This document shows, piece by piece, positions 1-9,798 of a stretch of DNA of 64,000 nucleotides. The DNA lies in NCBI RefSeq assembly GCF_003315235.1, contig NZ_QNRU01000009.1, positions 1-64,000 on the forward strand, written 5' to 3'. A program made the position numbers and the translations under genes. Source of the stretch: Neisseria gonorrhoeae. GTDB lineage: Bacteria > Pseudomonadota > Gammaproteobacteria > Burkholderiales > Neisseriaceae. A model generated the notes under the pieces. The model ran no database searches. It was not told where the DNA came from and saw only the letters and a program-made list of their open reading frames with translations. Positions within the stretch are counted from its first letter, which is position 1; each line of letters begins with the position of its first letter.

Positions 1-69
1 CCGTTTAAACACGGTTTTTATCTGACAGGCGCGCAATCCGCCCCCTCATTTGCCGAACAAGCGGTCCGG

Positions 70-89
70 ACTCCCGCCCGCGCGGGAAT
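70..89. repeat. dRS3-like 20-bp inverted repeat
   Basis: The sequence ACTCCC-N8-GGGAAT matches the neisserial dRS3 pattern (ATTCCC-N8-GGGAAT) with one mismatch in the left arm and is followed by the usual GACGG. The first 313 bases otherwise show no convincing gene; an 86-codon frame here runs into the end of thiC on the other strand and looks spurious. Confidence 0.6.
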
Positions 90-261
90 GACGGCGGAAA
101 GATTCTATTTTTCCCGATAATCGCCCACAATCTCAAATTCCTTCATTCTCTCAAAACAAAATCAGAACCCTAAATCCCATCATTCCCATCTATGTGAATA
201 TAAAAATTTTAAAAATTACTTTAATGATCGGTTGTTTAATCATTTTCACAAGCGAAAAAAT

Positions 262-298
262 CCCGTCTGAAGCCTTTTTTCCGGGCTTCAGACGGCAT
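262..298 (-). terminator. Inverted uptake-sequence hairpin ending thiC
   Basis: Two copies of the uptake sequence (one reading CCGTCTGAA, the other a perfect ATGCCGTCTGAA complement) face each other across a short loop just after the thiC stop codon. Paired uptake sequences form strong hairpins and often act as intrinsic terminators in Neisseria. Confidence 0.7.
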
Positions 299-313
299 TT
301 TTTGCTTGACGTT

Positions 314-2400
<2,087 letters not shown>

Positions 2401-2413
2401 GATGTTAACCAAA

Positions 2414-2442
2414 ATTAAATCACGAACATGAACTTTTGTAAA
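2414..2442 (-). promoter_or_regulatory. Probable thiC promoter
   Basis: On the minus strand a TTTACA box and a TTTAAT box are separated by 17 bases and lie just upstream of the riboswitch. They match sigma-70 consensus moderately well. The placement gives a leader of roughly 190 nucleotides. Confidence 0.5.
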
Positions 2443-2512
2443 GAAAATGATATTTCAAATCAGGCATAAGCCGCCGGACGGAAAACTTTATGATTTTTCA
2501 CGGAAATAATGT

Positions 2513-2541
2513 TTGACAACATAAAAAATCTGCCGTATAGT
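2513..2541 (+). promoter_or_regulatory. Promoter of the initiator tRNA gene
   Basis: A perfect TTGACA -35 box and a TATAGT -10 box are 17 bases apart, ending 12 bases before the tRNA. This is a near-consensus stable-RNA promoter. Confidence 0.85.
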
Positions 2542-2553
2542 TTCATCTTCTGA

Positions 2554-2630
<77 letters not shown>

Positions 2631-2637
2631 AATATCA

Positions 2638-2675
2638 AACCCCTCGGTTCAATGCCGAGGGGGTTTTGTTTTTCC
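2638..2675 (+). terminator. Intrinsic terminator after tRNA-fMet
   Basis: A CCCCTCGG / CCGAGGGG stem with a short loop is followed by a T-rich tract. It directly follows the CCA end of the tRNA. Confidence 0.85.
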
Positions 2676-2812
2676 TGTTTCCTGCCGCCTCCGTTTTTTG
2701 CCGGATTTTCCTTCCTGCCGCAATATCGGAACGGCAGACCGCCGTCTGTTTGCGGTTGCAAATTCAGGCGGTTTGGCTACAATCTTCCGCATTGTGTTCA
2801 AGAAAGCCGGCT

Positions 2813-3688
2813 ATGCCGACCGTCCGTTTTACCGAATCCGTCAGCAAACAAGACCTTGATGCCCTGTTCGAGCGGGCAAAAGCAAGTTACGGTGCCGAAA
2901 GTTGCTGGAAAACGCTGTATCTGAACCGTCTTCCTTTGGGCAATCTGTCGCCGGAATGGGCTGAGCGCATCAAAAAAGACTGGGAGGCAGGCTGCTCCGA
3001 GTCTTCAGACGGCATTTTTCTGAATGCGGACGGCTGGCCGGATATGGGCGGACGCTTGCAGCACCTCGCCCGCACATGGAACAAGGCGGGGCTGCTTCAC
3101 GGATGGCGCAACGAGTGTTTCGACCTGACCGACGGCGGCGGCAACCCCTTGTTCACGCTCGAACGCGCCGCTTTCCGTCCGTTCGGACTACTCAGCCGCG
3201 CCGTCCATCTCAACGGTTTGGTCGAATCGAACGGCAGATGGCATTTTTGGATAGGCAGGCGCAGTCCGCACAAAGCAGTCGATCCCGGCAAGCTCGACAA
3301 TATTGCCGGCGGCGGTGTTTCCGGCGGCGAAATGCCGTCTGAAGCCGTGTGCCGCGAAAGCAGCGAAGAAGCCGGTTTGGATAAAACGCTGTTTCCGCTC
3401 ATCCGCCCAGTATCGCGGCTGCACAGCCTTCGCCCCGTCAGCCGAGGTGTGCACAATGAAATCCTGTATGTGTTCGATGCCGTCCTGCCCGAAACCTTCC
3501 TGCCTGAAAATCAGGATGGCGAGGTAGCGGGTTTTGAAAAGATGGACATTGGCGGCCTATTGGATGCCATGTTGTCGAAAAACATGATGCACGACGCGCA
3601 ACTGGTTACGCTGGACGCGTTTTACCGTTACGGTCTGATTGATGCCGCCCATCCGCTGTCCGAGTGGCTGGACGGCATACGTTTATAG
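2813..3688 (+). CDS. Nudix hydrolase of the DUF4743 / TNR3 type
   Basis: A 291-residue protein. The Nudix box is complete at residues 167-189: G-X5-E-X7-RE-XX-EE-X-G-L. Around it are the hallmarks of the family fused to yeast thiamin pyrophosphokinase TNR3: an N-terminal DUF4743-like region, then WIGRRSPHK and PGKLDNIAGGG. Characterised members of this family hydrolyse oxidised or oxy forms of thiamin diphosphate. The start ATG (MPTVRF) is chosen because the frame upstream runs through the tRNA and its terminator. Two uptake sequences are read as protein here, one as SDGIF near residue 65 and one as MPSE inside the Nudix box. Its neighbour thiC and the pathway fit suggest a thiamin-damage role; the substrate is inferred. 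Confidence 0.85.
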   Translation: MPTVRFTESVSKQDLDALFERAKASYGAESCWKTLYLNRLPLGNLSPEWAERIKKDWEAGCSESSDGIFLNADGWPDMGGRLQHLARTWNKAGLLHGWRNECFDLTDGGGNPLFTLERAAFRPFGLLSRAVHLNGLVESNGRWHFWIGRRSPHKAVDPGKLDNIAGGGVSGGEMPSEAVCRESSEEAGLDKTLFPLIRPVSRLHSLRPVSRGVHNEILYVFDAVLPETFLPENQDGEVAGFEKMDIGGLLDAMLSKNMMHDAQLVTLDAFYRYGLIDAAHPLSEWLDGIRL

Positions 3689-3696
3689 GATGCGCC

Positions 3697-4638
3697 ATGC
3701 TTGAACTGAACGGACTCTGCAAATGCTTCGGCGGCAAAACGGTCGCCGACAACATCTGCCTGACTGTCGGGCGCGGCAAAATACTCGCCGTACTGGGGCG
3801 GTCGGGCTGCGGCAAATCCACCCTGCTGAATATGATTGCGGGCATCGTCCGGCCGGACGGCGGCGAAATTCGGCTGAACGGGGAAAACATTACCTGTATG
3901 CCGCCCGAAAAACGCCGTATCTCGCTGATGTTTCAAGATTACGCGCTGTTTCCCCATATGAGTGCGCTGGAAAATACGGCATTCGGTTTGAAAATGCAAA
4001 AAATGCCGAAAGCCGAAGCCGAACGCCTCGCCTTGTCGGCACTTGCCGAAGTCGGGCTGGAAAACGAGGCGCACCGCAAGCCTGAAAAACTTTCCGGAGG
4101 CGAGAAGCAACGGTTGGCACTGGCGCGCGCTTTGGTTGTCCGCCCTTCCCTGCTGTTGCTGGATGAATCGTTTTCCAGTTTGGACACGCATTTGCGCGAC
4201 CGGCTGCGCCGTATGACCGCCGAACGCATCCGCAAGGGCGGCATCCCTGCCGTTTTGGTAACGCATTCGCCCGAAGAGGCCTGCACGGCGGCGGACGAAA
4301 TCGCCGTCATGCACGAGGGGAAAATCCTTCAATGCGGTACGCCCGAAACCTTGATTCAAACGCCTGCCGGCGTGCAGGTCGCCCGTCTGATGGGGCTGCC
4401 CAATACCGACGATGACCGCCATATTCCGCAAAATGCCGTGTGCTTGGACAATCATGGAACGGAATGCCGCCTGCTGTCCCTCGTCCGCCTGCCCGACTCG
4501 CTCCGGCTTTCCGCCGTCCATCCCGAACACGGCGAGCTGACCTTAAACCTGACTGTCGGACAACATACGGACGGTATTTCCGGAAACGGTACGGTCCGCA
4601 TCCGCGTCGATGAAGGGCGTATCGTCCGTTTCCGATGA
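3697..4638 (+). CDS. ABC transporter ATP-binding protein, FbpC/CysA/ThiQ-like
   Basis: A 313-residue ATPase with Walker A GRSGCGKST, a Q-loop in MFQDYALFP, signature LSGGEKQR, Walker B LLLLDES and the switch histidine in VTHSPEEA. After residue 230 there is a C-terminal extension of the TOBE type usual in importers of anions, iron or thiamin. It starts eight bases after the Nudix gene stop, so the two are probably co-transcribed. No permease or binding protein lies beside it, so the substrate cannot be read from context. Thiamin or an iron complex are both possible. Confidence 0.85.
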   Translation: MLELNGLCKCFGGKTVADNICLTVGRGKILAVLGRSGCGKSTLLNMIAGIVRPDGGEIRLNGENITCMPPEKRRISLMFQDYALFPHMSALENTAFGLKMQKMPKAEAERLALSALAEVGLENEAHRKPEKLSGGEKQRLALARALVVRPSLLLLDESFSSLDTHLRDRLRRMTAERIRKGGIPAVLVTHSPEEACTAADEIAVMHEGKILQCGTPETLIQTPAGVQVARLMGLPNTDDDRHIPQNAVCLDNHGTECRLLSLVRLPDSLRLSAVHPEHGELTLNLTVGQHTDGISGNGTVRIRVDEGRIVRFR

Positions 4639-4661
4639 TGCGGCAGAAATGCCTGCCAAAC

Positions 4662-4695
4662 AAAATGCCGTCTGAAAATTTTTCAGACGGCATTT
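4662..4695. terminator. Bidirectional uptake-sequence terminator
   Basis: AAAATGCCGTCTGAAAA and TTTTCAGACGGCATTT form a near-perfect inverted repeat between two convergent genes, the ABC ATPase and ptsI, and can end transcription from both sides. Confidence 0.75.
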
Positions 4696-4764
4696 CTTGA
4701 CCAAAGCAGCTGTATTTTTTAAGGGCGTTATTTGACTGCAACCCGCTCGCATTGTCAACAATAT

Positions 4765-6540
4765 TTATTTCCGTCCCTTGACTTCGGCTTCTTCCGCGAC
4801 AGACACGCTGTTGATCTGTTTGATCAGCTTTTCCGACTTCTCTTCGTCTTCGCAGCGGATGACTTTCGCAATATCGCCTTCGAGCTGTCCGGCATTGCTG
4901 TGCAGAATGATGTTTTTGACGGGCAGGATGTTGTTCGGATTCATGGAAAAACGGCGCAGCCCCATACCCAATAAAACGCGGGTAAACGCGGTATCGCCCG
5001 CCATCTCGCCGCATACGGACACGTCTTTGTCCATGCGGTTGGCGGTACGGATGACGTGTTGCAGCATTTTCAGCACGGAAGGATGTCCGGGTTGGTAGAG
5101 ATGGCTGACGCTGTCGTCGCCGCGATCGACGGACAGAATATATTGGATCAAATCGTTGGTACCGACGGAGATGAAATCGACCAGTTTCAAAATACTGCCG
5201 ACGGTCAGCGCGGCAGACGGAATTTCAATCATGCAGCCGATGCCGACTTCGCCGAAGGCATCGCCGCGTTCGGCAAGCTGGCGTTGCGCGGTGTCGAGGT
5301 GGATGAGGCACTGGCGCACTTCGGATACGGAGGTAATCATCGGCCACATCATGCGGACGGGACCGTGTACCGCCGCACGGAGGATGGCGCGCATCTGCGT
5401 GCGGAACATGACCGGTTCGGCAAGGCACAGGCGGATGCCGGTCATGCCCAGCGCGGGGTTGAGGCTGCCGTTGGGCGTGCTGTTTTTCCCGAACCAGCGC
5501 GGATTTTTGTCCACACCCAAATCGACTGTCCGTATCGTTACGCTTTTGCCCTTCATTTTTTTGACAATCGCGCTGTACACTTCGTACTGCTCGTCTTCAG
5601 ACGGCATCGTATCGCGGTTCAGGTAAAGAAACTCGCTGCGGAACAGCCCGATGCCGTCTGCGCCGAGGTTGTGCAGCGGTTTCACGTCTTCGGCGGATTC
5701 TATATTGCCCACAAGCTCGATGCAGACCCCGTCGGCGGTAGCGGCGGCGGTTTTTTTGAGCTTGTTCAAATCGCGTTTGTGGCTGCGGTATTCGCGGGCG
5801 CGGCGGCGGTATTCGTTCAACACCGACTCATCCGGCGAAATAATCAACACGCCGTTGATGCCGTCCACGATGACCGTTTCGCCTTCGGTAATCAGTTTGC
5901 GCGCGTTGTGCAGCCCGACGACGGACGGGATGTCCAAGCTCCTGCCCAAAATCGCCGTATGCCCGGTGGGGCCGCCGGCATCGGTAACGAAGGCGGCAAT
6001 GCGCTGCTCTTTAAACAAAACCGTGTCGGCGGGTGAAAGGTCGTTTGCAATCAGAACGGTTTCGTCAAACAGGTTGTCGGCAACCTCCAACTCGTTGCCC
6101 TGCCCGATCAGGTTGTTGTGGATGCGGCGGACGACTTGCAGCATATCCTGCTTGCGTTCGCGCAAATAGGCATCGTCCATATTGTCGAATTGGGCGGCGA
6201 GTTTGTCGCTCTGCTGCTTCAATGCCCACTCGGCGTTGATTTTTTGTTCCCTTAAAATATCGACGGGTTCGCGCGACAAGGTAACATCGGTCAAGAGCAT
6301 CAGGTGCAGCGAGATGAACGCGCCCAACTCGGTCGGGGCGTTTTCGGGAATCGCGCTGCGGAGCTGTTCCAACTCTTTGCGCGTGGCTTTGACGGCGGCA
6401 TCGAAACGTTCGGCTTCGGCATCGGTGTCCGCCTGAGCAACATCATACTGCGGCACTTCCTCCGTACCGCGCGCAATCAGGTGGGCGCAACCGACGGCAA
6501 TGCCTTTGCCCGCCGCCACGCCGTGCAGCACGATACTCAT
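4765..6540 (-). CDS. ptsI: PTS enzyme I (phosphoenolpyruvate-protein phosphotransferase)
   Basis: Cytoplasmic enzyme that takes phosphate from phosphoenolpyruvate and passes it to HPr. The length of 591 residues is normal. The phosphorylated histidine sits in GGPTGHTAILGRS (about residue 194), and the C-terminal PEP-binding barrel carries FISVGTNDLIQY and the active cysteine in SVCGEMAGD. Its start overlaps the stop of ptsH as TAATG, so the two are translationally coupled. No sugar-specific EIIB or EIIC is present in the window, which fits a regulatory PTS. Confidence 0.97.
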   Translation of the reverse strand: MSIVLHGVAAGKGIAVGCAHLIARGTEEVPQYDVAQADTDAEAERFDAAVKATRKELEQLRSAIPENAPTELGAFISLHLMLLTDVTLSREPVDILREQKINAEWALKQQSDKLAAQFDNMDDAYLRERKQDMLQVVRRIHNNLIGQGNELEVADNLFDETVLIANDLSPADTVLFKEQRIAAFVTDAGGPTGHTAILGRSLDIPSVVGLHNARKLITEGETVIVDGINGVLIISPDESVLNEYRRRAREYRSHKRDLNKLKKTAAATADGVCIELVGNIESAEDVKPLHNLGADGIGLFRSEFLYLNRDTMPSEDEQYEVYSAIVKKMKGKSVTIRTVDLGVDKNPRWFGKNSTPNGSLNPALGMTGIRLCLAEPVMFRTQMRAILRAAVHGPVRMMWPMITSVSEVRQCLIHLDTAQRQLAERGDAFGEVGIGCMIEIPSAALTVGSILKLVDFISVGTNDLIQYILSVDRGDDSVSHLYQPGHPSVLKMLQHVIRTANRMDKDVSVCGEMAGDTAFTRVLLGMGLRRFSMNPNNILPVKNIILHSNAGQLEGDIAKVIRCEDEEKSEKLIKQINSVSVAEEAEVKGRK

Positions 6541-6809
6541 TATTCGCCCTCGCCGAAGTAGTCGTTGATTAAGTCGGTCAATGCCTTCATGGCTGCGGCT
6601 TCGTCCAAGCCGTCGGTTTCCAGTTCGATGACCGTACCCTTGGCGGCTGCGAGCATCATCAGCCCCATAATGCTTTTGCCGTTGACGCGGCTGCCGTTTT
6701 TCGTAACCCAGACTTCGCTTTTGAATTGGGACGCGGTTTGGGTGAACTTGCTGGACGCGCGGGCGTGGAGTCCGAGTTTGTTGATGATTTCGATGGATTG
6801 TTTGAGCAT
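6540..6809 (-). CDS. ptsH: PTS phosphocarrier protein HPr
   Basis: Small phosphocarrier of 89 residues that relays phosphate from enzyme I to EIIA proteins. The active histidine is His15 in GLHARASS, and Ser46 in GKSIMGL is the position phosphorylated by HPr kinase in other bacteria, so both control inputs are kept. It overlaps ptsI by one base. A Correia element separates it from the EIIA gene upstream. Confidence 0.96.
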   Translation of the reverse strand: MLKQSIEIINKLGLHARASSKFTQTASQFKSEVWVTKNGSRVNGKSIMGLMMLAAAKGTVIELETDGLDEAAAMKALTDLINDYFGEGE

Positions 6810-6827
6810 TTCGGTTCCCGTGTTATG

Positions 6828-6981
6828 TATAGTGGATTAACAAAAACCAGTACGGCGTTGCCCCGCCTTGGCCCAAAGGGAACGATTCCCTAAGGTGCTG
6901 AAGCACCAGGCGAACCGGTTCCGTACCATTTGTACTGTCTGCGGCCCGCCGCCTTGTCCTGATTTTTGTTAATCCGCTATA
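6828..6981. mobile_element. Full-length Correia element (about 154 bp)
   Basis: Begins TATAGTGGATTAAC and ends GTTAATCCGCTATA, the inverted ends of the Correia repeat enclosed element. The interior has the usual TACGGCGTTGCC and GGAACGATTCCC blocks. It is inserted between the EIIA gene and ptsH on the same strand. Such elements can carry promoters and RNase III cleavage sites, so it may change the ratio of the two products. Confidence 0.93.
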
Positions 6982-7029
6982 TATCGGCAGCAGACGCCGT
7001 TTAAAATGTTTTCCTGCCCTGCCGCTTCT

Positions 7030-7467
7030 TCAGACGGCATCGCCGCTGCGCCGGCACACCAAATCTTCGGGCGCGGACGTGATGGCGAAAATGCCTTTTA
7101 CCGCCGCCTCCCTGACGCATTCGGTAAAGGCGGCAAAGTCTTCCGCCGCCGGCGAATATTGGACGGCCTTAATCATCATCGGCGCGTTCAGCCCGGTCAA
7201 AATCGCCGATTTGTTTTCGCGCACGAGCCGGCGGGCGGCATTGCAGGGGGTCGCGCCGAAGATGTCGGTCATAATCAATACACCGTGGTTTTCAGGAAAC
7301 TCTTGCAGCGCGGAAATGGCGTTGTTGATAATGTCGTCTTGGTCTTCCGTCGGCTGCACGCCGAGTATGCGGACGTTTTCAGGCAGCCCGCCCGGAAAAA
7401 AATGATGCGCCAGCTTGCGGTAGGCTTCGCCTATGGTTTCGTGTGTGATGATTAAAAGCCCTATCAT
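7030..7467 (-). CDS. PTS EIIA component, mannose family
   Basis: A 145-residue protein that matches the EIIA-Man fold: MIGLLIITHETIGEA holds the phosphorylated histidine (His9), followed by GVLIMTDIFGATP, the family signature. It should accept phosphate from HPr. No mannose EIIB, EIIC or EIID follows, so its role is probably regulatory rather than sugar uptake. An uptake sequence is read near the C-terminus (RRSGDAV). It lies upstream of ptsH and ptsI, with a Correia element in the gap. Confidence 0.88.
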   Translation of the reverse strand: MIGLLIITHETIGEAYRKLAHHFFPGGLPENVRILGVQPTEDQDDIINNAISALQEFPENHGVLIMTDIFGATPCNAARRLVRENKSAILTGLNAPMMIKAVQYSPAAEDFAAFTECVREAAVKGIFAITSAPEDLVCRRSGDAV

Positions 7468-7512
7468 ATTGATGCGTCCTGTTCCTCATTAATCCTGCCG
7501 GCGTATGGGCGC

Positions 7513-7543
7513 GATGCCGTCTGAAAGGCCTTCAGACGGCATC
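7513..7543 (-). terminator. Uptake-sequence hairpin after hpt
   Basis: GATGCCGTCTGAAAGG and CCTTCAGACGGCATC form a perfect inverted repeat just after the hpt stop codon on the minus strand and upstream of the EIIA gene. Confidence 0.75.
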
Positions 7544-7550
7544 GCATCCC

Positions 7551-8114
7551 TTATTTTCCGCCCAATGCGTAAATCTCGCCCAGATTGCGCCAGCAGCCTG
7601 CCGCATCCATGCCGTAACCGAAAACATAACGGTTCGGCACATCCAGTCCGACATAATCGGCTTTGACCGGTTTTTCTTTGTCGATTAATTTATTGGCGAA
7701 CACCGCCGCACGGCAGCTTGCCGCACCCATTTCCAAAAGTTTGGCTTGAATGGCGGACATCGTATGCCCTTCGTCCAAAATATCGTCCAACACGACCACG
7801 TGCCTGCCCCGGATTTGTTCCGCATCGGGCATACGCTTCCAGTTGAACGCGCCGCCCTCCAGCTTGTCGCCGTAACGGGAAACGTGAACATAATCAAAAT
7901 CTAAGGGAAAACGCAACAGCGGCAGCAACTGCCCCGTAAACACCACCGCGCCGCCCATCACGGGCAGCAGCAACGGATATTTATCCCCCAAATCGCGCGT
8001 AATCTCGTCCGCCACTTTTTGCAGTGCGGCACGGCATTGGCCTTGGTCGAACAAAAGATCGGCGTTTTCAAGCATCGCCTGTGTTTCAAGGCGTTTGGTT
8101 TCTAAATCGGTCAT
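7551..8114 (-). CDS. hpt: Hypoxanthine-guanine phosphoribosyltransferase
   Basis: Purine salvage enzyme that joins hypoxanthine or guanine to PRPP. At 187 residues it is of ordinary size. The PRPP-binding motif reads VVVLDDILDEGHT and the early lysine-containing loop is in LPVMGGAVVFTG. The start at MTDLETKRL is preferred over an upstream in-frame codon, since homologues begin near here and the extension is not conserved in type. Confidence 0.9.
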   Translation of the reverse strand: MTDLETKRLETQAMLENADLLFDQGQCRAALQKVADEITRDLGDKYPLLLPVMGGAVVFTGQLLPLLRFPLDFDYVHVSRYGDKLEGGAFNWKRMPDAEQIRGRHVVVLDDILDEGHTMSAIQAKLLEMGAASCRAAVFANKLIDKEKPVKADYVGLDVPNRYVFGYGMDAAGCWRNLGEIYALGGK

Positions 8115-8182
8115 ATGTCGGAATCGGTCGGTAAAAGGAAAATTATAAACCAAAGTATCGGATGCCGTCCGAGCCGTCCTGC

Positions 8183-9007
8183 TCAACGGTCGGTACGCAC
8201 GCGCACAAATGTGGCAAATTTCGGCGTGCCTTTCCGCGTAAAGCCACGGTAACGGTAGGTAATCAGCGTGCCGATTTTGGGCGGGTTGTCGCGGTCTTTG
8301 TCCTTGAAACCGCTGCCGATGCGGAATTCGCCGTGTCGGTTTTTGCAGCCGACCGCGCCCAGCCGTCCGGCGTTTCGCCCTTTGCCCTCATAGTGCCGCG
8401 TTACCGTGCATTCGTCGTCGTATTGGCTTTTCAGCTTCAATAATTGGCTGCTCCTGCCGCCGCTGTAACGGGATTCGGGCTGACGCAGCATCACGCCTTC
8501 GCCGCCCTGCGCTTCGATTTGTTTTAAAAAGTCCATCGCGTGCCGCCGGTCGCGCACTTTGATTTGCGGGATGATGGTAATCGGCGCGTTCGGATGCGTT
8601 TTCAGCCACTGCGTTGCGACTGCCAAACGTTGGTAGAGGTTGCCCTGCGCCTTGGGTACGTCGAAAACGTGCAGGCGGATACCGCGCCAGTCTGAAGAAA
8701 CAGAACGCACGGTAGCGGAAATCTGCTCGAACTGACCGCGCCCGCTATACAATTCGCCGTCCAAAGGATAAGGCGGAAACTGCGCGGTAAAGCCTTTGGG
8801 CGGCGTAAACGCATAACCCTGACGGCTTATCAGGTGCTTTCCGTCCCAATACGCGCGCACGCCGTCGAGCTTCTCGCTCATCGCCCAGCCGGCAATGTCC
8901 TGCCCTTTGTATTCCTGCGCCAGCATCAAATCCGCCGCGCCTGCCGATGCAGGGATGAAAACCGCCGTAAAAATCGGTATGATGCCGCCGATTATCTTCT
9001 TAATCAC
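8183..9007 (-). CDS. ligE: Periplasmic ATP-dependent DNA ligase (Lig E type)
   Basis: A 274-residue minimal ATP-dependent DNA ligase. Residues 1-24 form a signal peptide ending ASAGAA, so the mature enzyme should be exported. The nucleotidyl-accepting lysine is Lys46 in SEKLDGVRAYWD. Later motifs include GEGVMLRQPES and LLKLKSQYDD. A small OB domain follows with no extra DNA-binding domain, as in the Lig E group described from naturally competent Gram-negatives. The likely start codon is GTG behind a GGGGG run. The main replicative ligase is NAD-dependent and elsewhere. A role on incoming or extracellular DNA is inferred from location and from published Lig E work. Confidence 0.9.
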   Translation of the reverse strand: MIKKIIGGIIPIFTAVFIPASAGAADLMLAQEYKGQDIAGWAMSEKLDGVRAYWDGKHLISRQGYAFTPPKGFTAQFPPYPLDGELYSGRGQFEQISATVRSVSSDWRGIRLHVFDVPKAQGNLYQRLAVATQWLKTHPNAPITIIPQIKVRDRRHAMDFLKQIEAQGGEGVMLRQPESRYSGGRSSQLLKLKSQYDDECTVTRHYEGKGRNAGRLGAVGCKNRHGEFRIGSGFKDKDRDNPPKIGTLITYRYRGFTRKGTPKFATFVRVRTDR

Positions 9008-9099
9008 CTGATTCCCCCAATATCAAAACAGGCGGCAAACCGCCATAAAACAAACGGCAAACCCGATGCCGTCTGAAAAACCGTTTTAGGAACACGCCG

Positions 9100-9732
9100 A
9101 TGACCCTACGTTACGAAATTCTCCCCGTTACCCCCTTCCGCCAAAACTGCACCCTGATTTGGGACGACGAAAGCGGCGAAGCCGTCCTGACCGATGTCGG
9201 CGGCGACGTGCCGTTCCTGCTGCAAGCGTTGGCAAACCGCAAACTCACGCTCACGGCAATCTGGCTGACGCACGGTCATCTCGATCACGCGGGCGGCGTG
9301 GTCGAGATGCTGGAAACGCATAAAGTCCCCGTCCTCGGCCCGCACCGCGAAGATGAATTCCTGCTCCAATCGCTGCCGCAAACCACCGCGCAATACGGAT
9401 TCCCCGTCTCGCCCGCCTTTGCGCCGAACCGTTGGCTCGAAGAAGGCGAAACGCTCACGGTCGGACGCTATGCCTTCCAAGTGCTGCATATTCCGGGGCA
9501 CACGCCCGGACACGTGGTTTTCTATTGTGCCGAAGCGGAGCTGCTGATTGCGGGCGACGTGCTGTTTTACGAAACCATAGGCAGGACCGATTTTCCGCGC
9601 GGCAACCACGCCGACTTAATCAACAATATCCGCAACAAATTATTCGCCTTCCCCGAAACCGTGCAAGTTGTCGCCGGACACGGGCGTATGACTTCCATCG
9701 GACACGAAAAACGGCACAATCCGTTTTTCTAA
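9100..9732 (+). CDS. Metallo-beta-lactamase-fold hydrolase, glyoxalase II-like
   Basis: A 210-residue protein of the short glyoxalase II-like (YcbL) type. The zinc-binding signature THGHLDHAGG is at about residue 66, with further ligands in HIPGHTPGH, AGDVLF and GHGRMTSIGHE. There is no extended C-terminal substrate domain as in full GloB, so thioester hydrolysis is likely but glutathione specificity is uncertain. It is divergent from the Lig E gene and convergent with rmuC. Confidence 0.88.
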   Translation: MTLRYEILPVTPFRQNCTLIWDDESGEAVLTDVGGDVPFLLQALANRKLTLTAIWLTHGHLDHAGGVVEMLETHKVPVLGPHREDEFLLQSLPQTTAQYGFPVSPAFAPNRWLEEGETLTVGRYAFQVLHIPGHTPGHVVFYCAEAELLIAGDVLFYETIGRTDFPRGNHADLINNIRNKLFAFPETVQVVAGHGRMTSIGHEKRHNPFF

Positions 9733-9748
9733 CCGACTTCCCAAAGTC

Positions 9749-9784
9749 TTCAGACGGCATCATCTGCACTGATGCCGTCTGAAA
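9749..9784. terminator. Bidirectional uptake-sequence terminator
   Basis: Two uptake sequences in opposite orientation lie between the convergent metallo-hydrolase and rmuC genes and can form a stem. Confidence 0.7.
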
Positions 9785-9798
9785 CGCATCCGCCTTTC

